Shown piece after piece: positions 1-8,352 of a stretch of DNA of 64,000 nt (position 1 is the first letter of the stretch; the number at the start of each line of letters is the position of its first letter). The position numbers and the translations under genes are program-made. The stretch is taken from the NCBI GenBank assembly GCA_002335425.1, contig DDCB01000038.1, forward strand, positions 124,001-188,000, given 5' to 3'. Under the pieces are notes generated by a model. That model was not told the origin of the DNA. It was given only the letters and a program-made list of their open reading frames with translations, and ran no database searches. The stretch comes from Chthonomonas sp. UBA2017. GTDB taxonomy: Bacteria; Armatimonadota; Fimbriimonadia; Fimbriimonadales; Fimbriimonadaceae.

Positions 1-450
1 AGCGCGGCCTTGGTTCGCCGTTCGTGCTTCGATCAGCTGGGCGGATTCAATGAGGGTTACTTCGGGTCAGGCGACTGGGAAATGTGGCTCCGAATCGCCG
101 AAAAGTATGAAGTCGGTTTTGTTCCAGAGAAACTCACTTTTTACAGAGTGCATGGCGCGAACGCTTCTCATAAATTAGAGCACATTTGGCGCGATGATGA
201 GAAGCTTCGCGAGTGGATCGCCGAACGAACCCCCTCGTACTCTCAACGAGGTTATGACCCGGATCAGCTGCGACGAGCCATTGCCCACAACTGGGCTTGC
301 CTGGGCACCGTCCGGGCGCTCAACGGAAAACCCGGTGCCGCGCGTGCGGCCTACAGAGCATCCCTGAAACTCGATCCTCAGCGGTGGAAAAGTCGCCTTC
401 GGATTCTCACAACGTTTCTGCCGATTTCAGTTCAAAAGCGCCTTCTTTAG
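1..450 (+). CDS. Glycosyltransferase family 2, C-terminal part (5' end lies outside the window)
   Basis: The frame is open from the first base and ends at 450, so this is the last ~149 residues of a longer protein. The visible part begins near the GT2 signature region, with GGFNEGYFGSGDWEMWLRI (acceptor/catalytic-base type 'F-x-E...DW-x-x-W-x-R') followed by the usual 'Y-R-x-H' segment (FYRVHGANAS). The last ~60 residues look like a single TPR hairpin (AYRASLKLDP). I infer sugar transfer to a glycan or lipid carrier at the inner membrane. Its stop overlaps the convergent folE2 stop by 4 bases. The donor and acceptor cannot be read from the fragment. Confidence 0.8.
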   Translation, partial: SAALVRRSCFDQLGGFNEGYFGSGDWEMWLRIAEKYEVGFVPEKLTFYRVHGANASHKLEHIWRDDEKLREWIAERTPSYSQRGYDPDQLRRAIAHNWACLGTVRALNGKPGAARAAYRASLKLDPQRWKSRLRILTTFLPISVQKRLL

Positions 451-1247
451 GCCTCTCGACGAACATAAGCATAGGCGTTGTGAGCATGAATCGATTCGTG
501 GTTTTCGACTTCGATCTCGTACTTCGAAATTCGACCGTCTTGATCGAATGCTAAAGCAACTTCGCGCACCATATCTTCAACAAATCGTGGGTTTTCGTAC
601 GCATGCTCAGTCACCCATTTCTCGTCAGGTCTTTTCAAAACCGGATAGAGTGCACACGAAGCTGAATTTTCGATCATTTCGATAATTTCTTCGAGCCAAA
701 CATGCTCTCGGGCCATGCATCGAACCGTCACGATTCCGCGTTGATTGTGGGCCCCATATTGGCTGATCTCCTTCGAACAAGGGCAGAGCGTCGCCACCGG
801 AACTTCGACAAACATCTCGACGTGAAATCCGCCATTGGCTTCGGCATTAAATCCACAAGTGAATTCCATCATGCCCTCTTTGCCGGTCACCGGGGCTTTC
901 TTGACCATAAAGAACGGGAACCGGACTTCAACATGCGCCTTTTCTGCATTCAAGCGGTCCTTCAGTTGCGCCAAAAGTTCAGGGAGCTTTTGCACGCTAA
1001 TCTCCCCTTCATGCTCATTCAAAACTTCCAAGAATCGACTCATATGAGTCCCTTTGAATTGACGAGGCAGGTCGACTGTCAGCGTAAAATTTCCGATCGA
1101 ATGTTGGCGCTCTTTGGCGCGATCTAAGACAACGATGGGATACTTGACTCCGCGCACGCCGACCTTGTCGATCGGGATATTTCGGTGGTCGTGAGAGTTC
1201 TGAATGTCGACGAGCGCCGACTCGACTTGAGTTTGATTCCGGTCCAT
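447..1247 (-). CDS. folE2: GTP cyclohydrolase FolE2 (type IB)
   Basis: A 266-residue protein of normal FolE2 length. It carries the family signature TLCPCSKEIS followed by GAHNQRG (residues ~153-171), which holds the active-site metal-binding cysteine and histidine. FolE2 converts GTP to 7,8-dihydroneopterin triphosphate, the first step of both tetrahydrofolate and queuosine synthesis. It does the work of the zinc-dependent FolE and tolerates other metals. The ATG at 1247 is preceded by a GGAAAG stretch. It lies 29 bases downstream of the hydrolase gene on the same strand, so the two may be cotranscribed. queG (9802) and queF (33314) elsewhere in the window give a likely second consumer pathway. 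Confidence 0.95.
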   Translation of the reverse strand: MDRNQTQVESALVDIQNSHDHRNIPIDKVGVRGVKYPIVVLDRAKERQHSIGNFTLTVDLPRQFKGTHMSRFLEVLNEHEGEISVQKLPELLAQLKDRLNAEKAHVEVRFPFFMVKKAPVTGKEGMMEFTCGFNAEANGGFHVEMFVEVPVATLCPCSKEISQYGAHNQRGIVTVRCMAREHVWLEEIIEMIENSASCALYPVLKRPDEKWVTEHAYENPRFVEDMVREVALAFDQDGRISKYEIEVENHESIHAHNAYAYVRREA

Positions 1248-1276
1248 CTTTCCATCCCCAGAGGGTACGGGGAAAT

Positions 1277-2191
1277 CTACGCAAGATCCGCCGAATTCGT
1301 TTGGCGCGAGGCATGTTCCGCTCTCGCCGGAGCCACTTCAGCAAGGAACGTTAAGACCGCTCGATTGAACTCTCCTGGGTAGTTCCATCGCCCCTCGCTG
1401 TGCCCGCAACCGGGAAACCAGACGATCTGGCCTCGGTCGCCCACGGCCTCCATGTTTCGGCGAGCCGCATCGGGCGAGGCCAGAGTGTCTGAGTCGCCAT
1501 GCAAAAACAAGACCGGCAGGTCGCCCGCCTCGGCCAAGGCCTCGGCGACATCGATTCGCCCTAAAGGCTGCTTCAAAAACAGGCGGCTGATCCACCGCGT
1601 GGGATAAAGGAGCGACGCCAACTTCTTGCCGCCAACGAAGTACCACCAACCTGAGACCGCGTCCAAGAGCCGAGAATAGGCCGAGTCCAAGATCAAGCCG
1701 CGCAGCCGCCCGGGGTTTTCCGCTGCGGCAAAGCTCGCGGCCGCCGCCCCCATGCTGCTGCCGTAAATGACCACATCTTGCCCGGGAGCGTTTTGATCCA
1801 GCCAGTCGAGCGCCGCCGCCACATCTACACGCTCATCGAATCCGAGCCCGGTCAGCTTGCCGCCGCTCTTTCCATGCGCCCGAGAATCGAACATCAGGCA
1901 CGAATAGCCCTCTCGCCACAGCATCGCCGCCACCGGCGCAGGCTCACTTCGGTTCATCATATAGCCGTGGCAGAGCAGGACCACCGTCCGAGAGCCCTCC
2001 ACGGGCAACCACCAGCTCTGAAGCGCGACTCCGTCGGCCGTCTGGAGGGTGATGTTCTCTTGGGCGGTCCCGAGCGAGCCCGGAGATAGAAAGAGGGGCA
2101 ATCGCCAGGGGTGGACACTGAACCACGAGACCAACAGGAGGATCAGGCCATAAGCCAAAATCGCGATTCCGAGCCCAATCCACCACCCCAT
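1277..2191 (-). CDS. Alpha/beta hydrolase with N-terminal membrane anchor
   Basis: From the ATG at 2191 the protein has 304 residues. Residues ~4-24 form one hydrophobic segment, so the enzyme is probably anchored in the inner membrane with the catalytic domain outside. The fold is the serine hydrolase type: HG oxyanion motif (LCHGY, ~74-77), nucleophile elbow GSSMG with Ser146, acid Asp235 in HGDSDTL, and His264 in GCGHSEG. This resembles the BAAT/acyl-CoA thioester hydrolase and FrsA-like groups, but the substrate is unknown. The open frame continues upstream past 2191 but would then overlap the divergent ASCH gene, so I chose the internal start. An AAGAAT hexamer lies 7 bases before that start. 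Confidence 0.85.
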   Translation of the reverse strand: MGWWIGLGIAILAYGLILLLVSWFSVHPWRLPLFLSPGSLGTAQENITLQTADGVALQSWWLPVEGSRTVVLLCHGYMMNRSEPAPVAAMLWREGYSCLMFDSRAHGKSGGKLTGLGFDERVDVAAALDWLDQNAPGQDVVIYGSSMGAAAASFAAAENPGRLRGLILDSAYSRLLDAVSGWWYFVGGKKLASLLYPTRWISRLFLKQPLGRIDVAEALAEAGDLPVLFLHGDSDTLASPDAARRNMEAVGDRGQIVWFPGCGHSEGRWNYPGEFNRAVLTFLAEVAPARAEHASRQTNSADLA

Positions 2192-2202
2192 ACCTGTTAT
2201 TC

Positions 2203-2231
2203 TTGCGAGTTTGAACCGATTACGATACAAT
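2203..2231 (+). promoter_or_regulatory. Promoter for the ASCH gene
   Basis: A TTGCGA -35 (2203-2208) and a TACAAT -10 (2226-2231) are separated by exactly 17 bases. The -10 matches 5 of 6 consensus positions and the -35 matches 4. The start codon follows 17 bases later. Confidence 0.6.
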
Positions 2232-2248
2232 AAGACCGGAACGGCCCT

Positions 2249-2596
2249 ATGTTCGCACTCAATTTCTATACCGACCTCTATGAAGACGTCTTGCGGACCC
2301 ACCGCAAAACCGCGACCATCCGCCTCGGCGATAAGTCCGACAAATACCAGGCCGGGCACATCGTCTGGATCACCGTCGGTCCGCGGTTTGGTCGGCGACA
2401 AAAGCTCTACGCGGCAATCATCGACCGGGTTGAGGTCAAACCGATCAGCGAGCTGAGCCCACGTGACATCGAACGCGAAAGTCCGGAGATGAGAAGCGCC
2501 GACGACGTTATCGGCGTTCTGACCCGAATCTATGGCGAGTTTATCACACCGATCAACATCGTGACCGTGATCCACTTCTCTCGCGTCGACGAATAA
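2249..2596 (+). CDS. ASCH/PUA-like domain protein
   Basis: A 115-residue soluble protein. The pattern of an early KTATIRLGD strand, a central 'GHIVWITVG' strand and a late 'VTVIHFSRV' strand is that of the compact ASCH/PUA-like beta-barrel, a family implicated in RNA binding or as a nucleoside-modifying amidohydrolase. No catalytic assignment can be made from sequence alone. It is expressed alone from its own promoter, divergent to the hydrolase, and ends just before a strong hairpin terminator. Confidence 0.7.
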   Translation: MFALNFYTDLYEDVLRTHRKTATIRLGDKSDKYQAGHIVWITVGPRFGRRQKLYAAIIDRVEVKPISELSPRDIERESPEMRSADDVIGVLTRIYGEFITPINIVTVIHFSRVDE

Positions 2597-2616
2597 TCTC
2601 TCTCACGCAAAAGCAA

Positions 2617-2653
2617 AGCGGTCGTCCCTCTGCTACCCAGAAGGACGACCGCT
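2617..2653. terminator. Bidirectional hairpin terminator
   Basis: A perfect 11-base stem (AGCGGTCGTCC at 2617-2627 pairs with 2643-2653) with a 15-base loop lies between two convergent genes. Reading the minus strand, the stem is followed by a T-rich run (TTTGCTTTTGC). Confidence 0.8.
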
Positions 2654-2686
2654 CAAGGTTTCTCTTCGAGCGTTCGAGGGACCCGT

Positions 2687-3826
2687 TTAGAGGCCGACTC
2701 GGACGCCTCGCCACCAGCGCAGGGCCTTCGCGGCGTTGATTCGGCCAAACGAGACAAACGAACCGACCTTGTCGCTGGTCGCCTCAATGCGTCGCCGCAC
2801 CGAGACGTTTGTTGCGAACGGCCCTTCTTGGACAAACAACAGGCCCGCCAAGCCCGCAACCAAGGGGCACGCCATCGAAGTCCCGCTCAGATTGCCGTAG
2901 CTGTTATTCGGCAACGTCGAATAGATGTTTGAACCCGGGGCGGCGACTTCAACCCAGGCCCCATAGGTGCTGAAGCTCGAACGGCCGTCGCCCGGATCGG
3001 TCGAGGCGACTGCCAGCGAATTGGTGTATCCCGCCGGATAGAAGATGCCCGTCGTCCCGTTGTTGCCGGCCGCACAGACCACGAGCGAACCTCGACTCCA
3101 TGCCAAGTCGACGGCGGCCTGAACCGTAGCCGAGCCTCCTGACCCGCCCAGACTCAATGAGACGACTTTCGCGCCATTGGCCGAGGCCCAGTCGATGCCA
3201 GCGGCGACATTGTCCCAAGAACCGCTCCCGCCCGAAGACAAAACCTTCACCGGCATGATATTGCAACCAGCGCCGAGTCCGGCGATTCCGGTGTTGTTGT
3301 TCATGATCGCGGCGGCGATCCCTGCGCAGTGCGTCCCGTGGTTGTTGTCATCGTCGGCGACGGCGTCGTTGTTCACAAAGTCATATCCCGCGACGATCCG
3401 CGACGCCAGGTCGGGGTGATTGAGGCTGACGCCCGTGTCGACGATCGCAATCGTCACCGCCGCCGAACCCATCATCGTGTCCCATGCCGTCGGTGCCGAC
3501 ACCGCTGGAAGCGCCCATTGCTGGTTGTAAAAAGGATCGTTGGGGACCAACTGGCTCCGGTAGATTCCGTTGATCTCAGCAAAAACCACTTGGGGCATCT
3601 TCTGATACGTGATGATCGCCTTGTTTCGGTCTTCCCCTTCGGCCAACTGAACCACGTAGACCTTGAGGTTCGGAATGGTTTCGACCACCGTGTGTCCGAG
3701 TTGGAGTGCTTGTTGGTTCAGGGTGCCCTGATCCCCAGTAAATTTAACGAGGATCTGGCGATCCGCCTGAGCAAAGGCGCTGACGCCCAACAAGGAAGCA
3801 AGAAGAAGTCCAAGAATTCGCTTCAT
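2687..3826 (-). CDS. Secreted subtilisin-like serine protease (peptidase S8), copy 1
   Basis: A 379-residue preproprotein. It has a signal peptide (residues 1-19, hydrophobic core ILGLLLASLLGV), an inhibitor-type propeptide (~25-95, ILVKFTG...FAEINGIY) and a mature subtilase domain. The catalytic triad is visible: Asp130 in AIVDTGV, His163 in HGTHCAG and Ser317 in SGTSMACP. The oxyanion Asn255 is in CAAGNNG. The protein should be autoprocessed and act outside the cytoplasm as an endoprotease. No C-terminal sorting or anchor domain is visible. A paralogue of the same architecture lies just upstream on the same strand (3953-5137), separated by its own terminator, so this copy probably has its own promoter. 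Confidence 0.96.
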   Translation of the reverse strand: MKRILGLLLASLLGVSAFAQADRQILVKFTGDQGTLNQQALQLGHTVVETIPNLKVYVVQLAEGEDRNKAIITYQKMPQVVFAEINGIYRSQLVPNDPFYNQQWALPAVSAPTAWDTMMGSAAVTIAIVDTGVSLNHPDLASRIVAGYDFVNNDAVADDDNNHGTHCAGIAAAIMNNNTGIAGLGAGCNIMPVKVLSSGGSGSWDNVAAGIDWASANGAKVVSLSLGGSGGSATVQAAVDLAWSRGSLVVCAAGNNGTTGIFYPAGYTNSLAVASTDPGDGRSSFSTYGAWVEVAAPGSNIYSTLPNNSYGNLSGTSMACPLVAGLAGLLFVQEGPFATNVSVRRRIEATSDKVGSFVSFGRINAAKALRWWRGVRVGL

Positions 3827-3832
3827 AGGTCT

Positions 3833-3847
3833 ATTCTAACGTAGAAT
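3833..3847 (-). promoter_or_regulatory. TAGAAT -10-like element inside a palindrome, upstream of subtilase 1
   Basis: On the minus strand TAGAAT (3833-3838) sits only 6 bases before the ATG at 3826. It is one arm of a perfect inverted repeat, ATTCTA-ACG-TAGAAT (3833-3847). There is no Shine-Dalgarno between it and the ATG, which suggests a leaderless transcript. The palindrome may also be an operator. Confidence 0.5.
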
Positions 3848-3896
3848 TGCCGATTCCCCAAGTACTTTTTGGACTTTTATTGCGATCTCAAAGAAA

Positions 3897-3930
3897 GAGG
3901 GGTCGAAGCTCGATCGAGCCTCGACCCCTC
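3897..3930 (-). terminator. Terminator of subtilase copy 2
   Basis: GAGGGGTCGA (3897-3906) pairs with 3921-3930, and an inner palindrome (GCTCGATCGAGC, 3908-3919) can extend the fold. Downstream on the minus strand comes a pyrimidine-rich stretch (TTTCTTTG). Confidence 0.7.
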
Positions 3931-3952
3931 GGGTTACTTGACCCGGCGAGAA

Positions 3953-5137
3953 TTAGTTGCCGTTCACACCTTGAGTGGCGTTGATCGTGCGTCGGGCATT
4001 GATTTGGCCCCGTGCGGTCCAGCTGTTTCGGTCGGAATACTCCTCGATCAGCCGCCGGACTTGGACGTTCGTCGCAAACGGGCCGAGTTGGGAATACACC
4101 ATGCCCGCCAGACCCGCCACCAAGGGGCAGGCCATCGAAGTTCCGCTCATGTTGCCGTAGCCCCCGTTCATCAGCGTGCTGTAGATATTCGAGCCTGGAG
4201 CCGCGACATCGACCCAGGACGCGCCGAAGTTGCTGAAGCTACTTCGAACTCCATTCGTCGTCGTTGACCCGACCGCAATTGCATTCACATAGCCCGCCGG
4301 GTAGAAAATCGTGCTCGTGTTCGAATTCCCGGCGGCGGCCACGATGACCGATCCTCGGGACCATGCTAAGTTCACGGCGTCTTGCATCGTCTGGCTGAAT
4401 CCGCTTCCTCCCAGGCTCAGGGAAAGCACGTCGGCTCCGTTCGCCGAAGCCCAATCGATTCCCGCGGCGATGTTTGCGGTGGAACCTGAGCCGGTTGAGC
4501 CCAACACCTTGATCGGCATGATCATGGCTCCGCCGCCCAGGCCCGCGATCCCGGTGCCGTTGTTTCGGATCCCTGCGGCGATGCCCGCGCAGTGAGTCCC
4601 GTGGCCTTGGTCGTCCGTGGCGTTGCTGTCGTTGTTGACGAAGTCATAACCCGCCACAAACCGGCCCGCCAGGTCGACGTGGCTCATATTTACACCGGTG
4701 TCGATAATTGCGATCGTCACGTTGGACGAGGCGACAAACATGTTCCAAGCTTGCGGAGCTTGAACCGCCGGAAGAGCCCATTGCTGGTTGTAGAACGGGT
4801 CGTTCGGGATGTTTTGGTGGGTGTAAATGCCGTTCACCTCAGCGTATTCGACTCCCGGCAAAGATGAGTAAGTGGCAATCGCCTTGGCTTGATCGTCTCG
4901 GGCTCCGAGCTCGATCACATAGACCTGCAAGTTCTCGATTCGGTCGATGATTCGGTCTCCCATCCCGCGGACCATCTCACTGGCTTGGCGATCCGAGCCG
5001 GTGAATTTCACCAAAATCTCTCGAGACGACGCGGTTTCACTGATCAGCTCGTTCTCGAATTCTGCAGGCTCTCGTTGAGCAAAGCTCATCGTAGCAACAC
5101 CCGCCAGCGCGGCAAGAATAATTCCTCGAAGTTTCAT
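3953..5137 (-). CDS. Secreted subtilisin-like serine protease (peptidase S8), copy 2
   Basis: A 394-residue preproprotein and clear paralogue of the gene at 2687-3826. Both share PNDPFYNQQWALPAV, ILVKFTG and SGTSMACPLVAGLAG. The signal peptide is residues 1-20, the propeptide ~38-105 with ~20 extra acidic residues at its front, and the mature domain follows. The triad is Asp146 (AIIDTGV), His179 (HGTHCAG) and Ser334 (SGTSMACP), with oxyanion Asn271 (AAAGNSN). The sequence ends soon after the catalytic domain with no sorting signal. The tandem arrangement on one strand indicates duplication, and a terminator between the two genes indicates separate transcription. Substrate is unknown. Confidence 0.96.
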   Translation of the reverse strand: MKLRGIILAALAGVATMSFAQREPAEFENELISETASSREILVKFTGSDRQASEMVRGMGDRIIDRIENLQVYVIELGARDDQAKAIATYSSLPGVEYAEVNGIYTHQNIPNDPFYNQQWALPAVQAPQAWNMFVASSNVTIAIIDTGVNMSHVDLAGRFVAGYDFVNNDSNATDDQGHGTHCAGIAAGIRNNGTGIAGLGGGAMIMPIKVLGSTGSGSTANIAAGIDWASANGADVLSLSLGGSGFSQTMQDAVNLAWSRGSVIVAAAGNSNTSTIFYPAGYVNAIAVGSTTTNGVRSSFSNFGASWVDVAAPGSNIYSTLMNGGYGNMSGTSMACPLVAGLAGMVYSQLGPFATNVQVRRLIEEYSDRNSWTARGQINARRTINATQGVNGN

Positions 5138-5236
5138 ATAAAGAATCCCATTCCCCCGGCGGTATGGTCTCCGGGAGATATCTTTATAGAAGGGGATTCG
5201 CCGCCCAAAAGTTCAGAAAATTCGTTCTATCCGCAA

Positions 5237-5268
5237 GAATCGAGTCCTCTTTTTTGAGGACTCGATTC
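5237..5268. terminator. Strong hairpin downstream of the TPR gene
   Basis: A perfect 13-base stem (GAATCGAGTCCTC at 5237-5249 pairs with 5256-5268) closes on a six-T loop. It lies between the end of the TPR gene (5291) and the start of subtilase 2 (5137), so it probably terminates the TPR transcript, although no T-run follows directly. Confidence 0.65.
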
Positions 5269-5290
5269 AGGGTCAGCGGCGTGCTCGGGA

Positions 5291-7201
5291 TTAGGCTTCG
5301 ATCTCTTGGAGCACCGGCGTCAGCGCCGTCAGCATCTCTTGGTTTTGGCTGGCGGCCTGGCGAATTTGCTGCGCCAAATTGCGCGCCTCTTCGGTGTGGC
5401 CGGCATAGCGCGCGGCCCGGGCATAGACAATCGCCATGTTGAGCGACTGGGTGAAGTTCGGCATCACCTGCCCCATGATCTGATAAGCCTGGTCGCTCTT
5501 CTTCTGGCGAATCAGCGACTCAACCAGCAGATTGTAGCCCGGCTCATACACTGGCATCAGGTTCAAAAGCCGCGTGCTGGCCTCTTCAGCTTCGGCGTTT
5601 TCGTCGACGGCCAAAAGCCCTTGGGCCATCACCGCCCACAGCTTCCAATAGTCGGTGAGCCAGTTCTTCAGCGGTCGAAGCGACTTCACCGCGCCTTCGG
5701 CGTCGCCTTGCTCCAACTTCTGCTGCGCCTCGGCCACGGCTTCCGCTCGCTTGGGTTGCTCCAGCTCAATCAGGAGCGCTTGGGCGTTCGACCAGACGTT
5801 CGGGTTGCGGCCGTCCGTCAGCTTCAGAATGTCTCGCAGAACCTTGGGGACCTCGAAGTTCCGACCCGCCAAAACCAGCGCATCGACGTACTCCATGAGC
5901 AATGCGACGTCGTTCGGCTCGGCGTCCAGACAGTCTTCGTACAAGTCCAAGGCGCGATCGACCATGTCGTTGGCTTCGGTTGTCTTTTCACCCTGCTTCT
6001 CTCGCCGAGCAATGTTCAGCAACACGGGAGCGAAGTAGCGCTTCACCACGACGTTGTTCTCAGCATGCTCCAGCCCGCGCTCATAGGTCCGCAGGGCTTC
6101 GGCCTCATTTCCGGCGTCGTTCAGCAATGAGTTCGCAAGCTGGACCCATGGGAGAGGATGAGTGGGCACCGCCTCCACGACCGATCGCCACTCATTGGGG
6201 ACCTCGTGTTGTCGCCCCGTGGCCCGCAGAATGTCCGCCAAAAAGCCCATGCTCGGCTTTTCGGCTTGCTCCAATTCCAGGGCTTTTCGAATCGTGCGTT
6301 CGGCATTTGCGGGCATTCCCGCGTTCATTTGAGTGACGCCGAGCTTGGTCAGCATGACCGAACGATCCGGGTTGTCCTCGGGGGTTGCATTCAGGGCCTT
6401 TTCAAAAGCGTCGCATGCCTTGTTGAATTCTCCCATCGCTTCGTACAGCTCGCCCAAGGCGAAGAGCGCCCGCATGTCCTCGGGATTGCCCTCGACCAGC
6501 TTCTCCAACATCTTCTCGGCGTTTTCGGCGGCGCCAATTCGGTGTTGGGTGCAAAGACGGCACAGCATCACAAGCGAAGCGTAAGGCGCCTCCCAGTCTC
6601 GGTCGGCTTCGTAAGCTCGCAGGAGCTTCTCCATCGGCGGCAGAGGGTCAAAGGCCGAGACCACTTGGCCGCCCGCTTGATTGATGTACAGAGCCGCATC
6701 GTGGCCTTCCAAAAAGTCCAAAAGGGCTTCTTGCTGGTCCGTTCCCAAAAAGTCGTTGCTCGATTCCCACTCGGCGGGCATCGATTGACCGGCCTGCTTG
6801 GCGATGAACTTCACCGCGAGACGAAAGGCGTCGAAGCACTGATTAGCCGGAAACTCAGCCGCCGCCTCGTCAATCGGAGTCTCGTTCAGGCGCTCAAAGC
6901 AACGCAGCTTGAGCTCAAACGATCCATCTTCTCGCCGAGTCAAGAGACCGTCGACGGCGCGAGTGATGTCCTCTCGCTGCTGAAAGACCCCCATGATGAT
7001 CTCGGGTTCGTTCAAGGTCTCAGCCGGGTTGACCATCGCGATCCGGTTGCCGTCCTCCGGAATCTGAATCGACAACGTGACAAAGTCGATCGGGGTTTGA
7101 GTGCCGTCACTCACCAACTGCTGCGCAAAATTGGAAAACTGGCGAGCCAAGGAAGGGTGGGTGTTCGGCCCCGCATTCAGAGGGAAGACGACAATACTCA
7201 T
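5291..7201 (-). CDS. Large TPR-repeat protein
   Basis: A 636-residue protein with no signal peptide or membrane segment. The first ~190 residues form a non-repeat domain that opens with MSIVVFPLNAGPNTHPSLAR. From ~200 onward there are repeated TPR helices (ALFALGELYEAMGEFNKACD, then further copies to the C terminus). It is acidic and probably cytoplasmic, acting as a protein-protein scaffold. I do not recognise the N-terminal domain, and the partner is unknown. It stands alone between a divergent secreted-protein gene and a downstream hairpin. A TAGAAT element lies 9 bases before the ATG with no obvious Shine-Dalgarno. Confidence 0.85.
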   Translation of the reverse strand: MSIVVFPLNAGPNTHPSLARQFSNFAQQLVSDGTQTPIDFVTLSIQIPEDGNRIAMVNPAETLNEPEIIMGVFQQREDITRAVDGLLTRREDGSFELKLRCFERLNETPIDEAAAEFPANQCFDAFRLAVKFIAKQAGQSMPAEWESSNDFLGTDQQEALLDFLEGHDAALYINQAGGQVVSAFDPLPPMEKLLRAYEADRDWEAPYASLVMLCRLCTQHRIGAAENAEKMLEKLVEGNPEDMRALFALGELYEAMGEFNKACDAFEKALNATPEDNPDRSVMLTKLGVTQMNAGMPANAERTIRKALELEQAEKPSMGFLADILRATGRQHEVPNEWRSVVEAVPTHPLPWVQLANSLLNDAGNEAEALRTYERGLEHAENNVVVKRYFAPVLLNIARREKQGEKTTEANDMVDRALDLYEDCLDAEPNDVALLMEYVDALVLAGRNFEVPKVLRDILKLTDGRNPNVWSNAQALLIELEQPKRAEAVAEAQQKLEQGDAEGAVKSLRPLKNWLTDYWKLWAVMAQGLLAVDENAEAEEASTRLLNLMPVYEPGYNLLVESLIRQKKSDQAYQIMGQVMPNFTQSLNMAIVYARAARYAGHTEEARNLAQQIRQAASQNQEMLTALTPVLQEIEA

Positions 7202-7210
7202 GCTTTTCTT

Positions 7211-7216
7211 ATTCTA
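7211..7216 (-). promoter_or_regulatory. TAGAAT -10-like element before the TPR gene
   Basis: GTAGAATAAG on the minus strand places TAGAAT 9 bases before the ATG at 7201. The same ten-base string precedes ribBA. No ribosome binding site is visible in the gap. Confidence 0.45.
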
Positions 7217-7261
7217 CCTGGCGTCATGACCGACCGGTCTGGAGCGGTATTCTGCCCACTG

Positions 7262-8167
7262 ATGGGGCGATTCATGGTTGTTCTGGCTCTGATGGCCACG
7301 GTCTTCTTCGGGTACCGGACCTGGAGTTCGGCTCAGCAAAGCCCGCCGCGTCCGCAAGTTCCTCGAGAATGGGGCACGCCCGGGCTCATTGCCGAGATCC
7401 CGAAAAGCTCCGAGATTCAAGAAAGCTCGGGCCTAGCTCGTAGTTACCGCCAGCCGAAGACCTACTTCACTCATAACGACAGTGGCGACTCGGCCCGGTT
7501 TTTTCAGTTCGACCTGACGGGGAAGGTCCTCGCCACCTACACGATCTCCGGGGCTTCGGCTCTCGACTGGGAAGACATGGCGTCGGCGCGAGTTCAGGGA
7601 CAGCCGCTTCTCTTCCTGGGGGACATCGGGGATAACGCCCAGAAACGAGCCTCCATCACGGTGTGGGTCGTCTCGGAACCTGTAGCCGGAGCCGATCCCA
7701 ACGTCAAGCCTCAAGCTCGACTCACCTTGACCTATCCCGACTCCGCCCACAATGCGGAAACGCTCTTGGTCCACCCCAAGACCCAGACCCTCGAAATCGT
7801 CACCAAGACCGCCGACGGCAAGAGCGGTGTCTATCGTCACATCGGCCCCCTCACCACCGGCAACTACACGCTGAAACGAGTCGGCGACGTGAACTATGTC
7901 GGGGCCTTTGAGGCGGGCCGCCTCACCACGGGCGGCGACGTCTCGCCCGAAGGCGATTTCGTCGTGATCCGGACGTACCTCGGCGGATTCGAATACGCCG
8001 TGCCCCCGAACGGCGAATGGTGGAAGTCCACGCCCCGACGGATTCAGCTTGCCGCCGAACCCCAGGGCGAAGCGATCGCCTACAACCTCCAGGGCGACCA
8101 GATTCTCACCACAAGCGAGGGCACCCCGTGTCCGGTTTCGGCAGTGGACCGCAAGGCTCGCCGCTAA
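7262..8167 (+). CDS. Secreted or membrane-anchored beta-propeller-like protein
   Basis: About 301 residues from the ATG at 7262. An in-frame ATG at 7226 would add 12 residues and cannot be excluded. A hydrophobic N-terminal segment (MVVLALMATVFFGY) is an export signal or anchor. The body has blade-like repeats rich in W, D and G: HNDSGDSARFFQFDLTG, ALDWEDMA, FLGDIGDNAQKR. This layout resembles periplasmic propeller proteins of the SdiA-regulated or phytase-esterase-like type. No catalytic residues could be assigned. It is divergent from the TPR gene. The last residues (PCPVSAVDRKARR) contain a single cysteine. Confidence 0.65.
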   Translation: MGRFMVVLALMATVFFGYRTWSSAQQSPPRPQVPREWGTPGLIAEIPKSSEIQESSGLARSYRQPKTYFTHNDSGDSARFFQFDLTGKVLATYTISGASALDWEDMASARVQGQPLLFLGDIGDNAQKRASITVWVVSEPVAGADPNVKPQARLTLTYPDSAHNAETLLVHPKTQTLEIVTKTADGKSGVYRHIGPLTTGNYTLKRVGDVNYVGAFEAGRLTTGGDVSPEGDFVVIRTYLGGFEYAVPPNGEWWKSTPRRIQLAAEPQGEAIAYNLQGDQILTTSEGTPCPVSAVDRKARR

Positions 8168-8352
8168 CCTAAAAATCGCAGAAACTGAAAGAAAAATCAA
8201 AAAACTGAGAGAAAGAATAAGCTAGCATTCGTTCCTTATCTGCGGTTGTCTGCCTCTAACCCAGGATATCTCAGGTTTTTCGGGGATTGCCTTGGGCTCT
8301 CGCGCCCGGGTACCTTTCCCCGTACAGATTTCATCGCAAGAGGAGGTCCCAA
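8168..8352 (+). other. Leader region upstream of the 3D-domain gene
   Basis: This 185-base gap has an A-rich stretch with a short direct repeat (AACTGAAAGAAA and AACTGAGAGAAA, ~8182-8213). A nested hairpin potential follows: CGGGGA (8281-8286) with TCCCCG (8317-8322), and inside it GGGC (8294-8297) with GCCC (8304-8307). A perfect Shine-Dalgarno (AGGAGGT, 8341-8347) sits just before the start. I see no match to a known riboswitch class. Confidence 0.35.

Noticed and set aside
2687..5137. PEP-CTERM or other sorting signal on the two subtilases
   Set aside because: Both end shortly after the catalytic domain with no VPEP motif or hydrophobic-basic tail.
6158..7225. Upstream extension of the propeller-like gene reaching back to 6158
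   Set aside because: It would run antisense through the TPR gene. The hydrophobic export signal begins only at ~7262-7274.
8168..8352. c-di-AMP (ydaO/yuaA) riboswitch before the 3D-domain gene
   Set aside because: Such genes often have one, but I cannot match the conserved core elements, and the purine-rich AGGAGGT here is simply the ribosome binding site.
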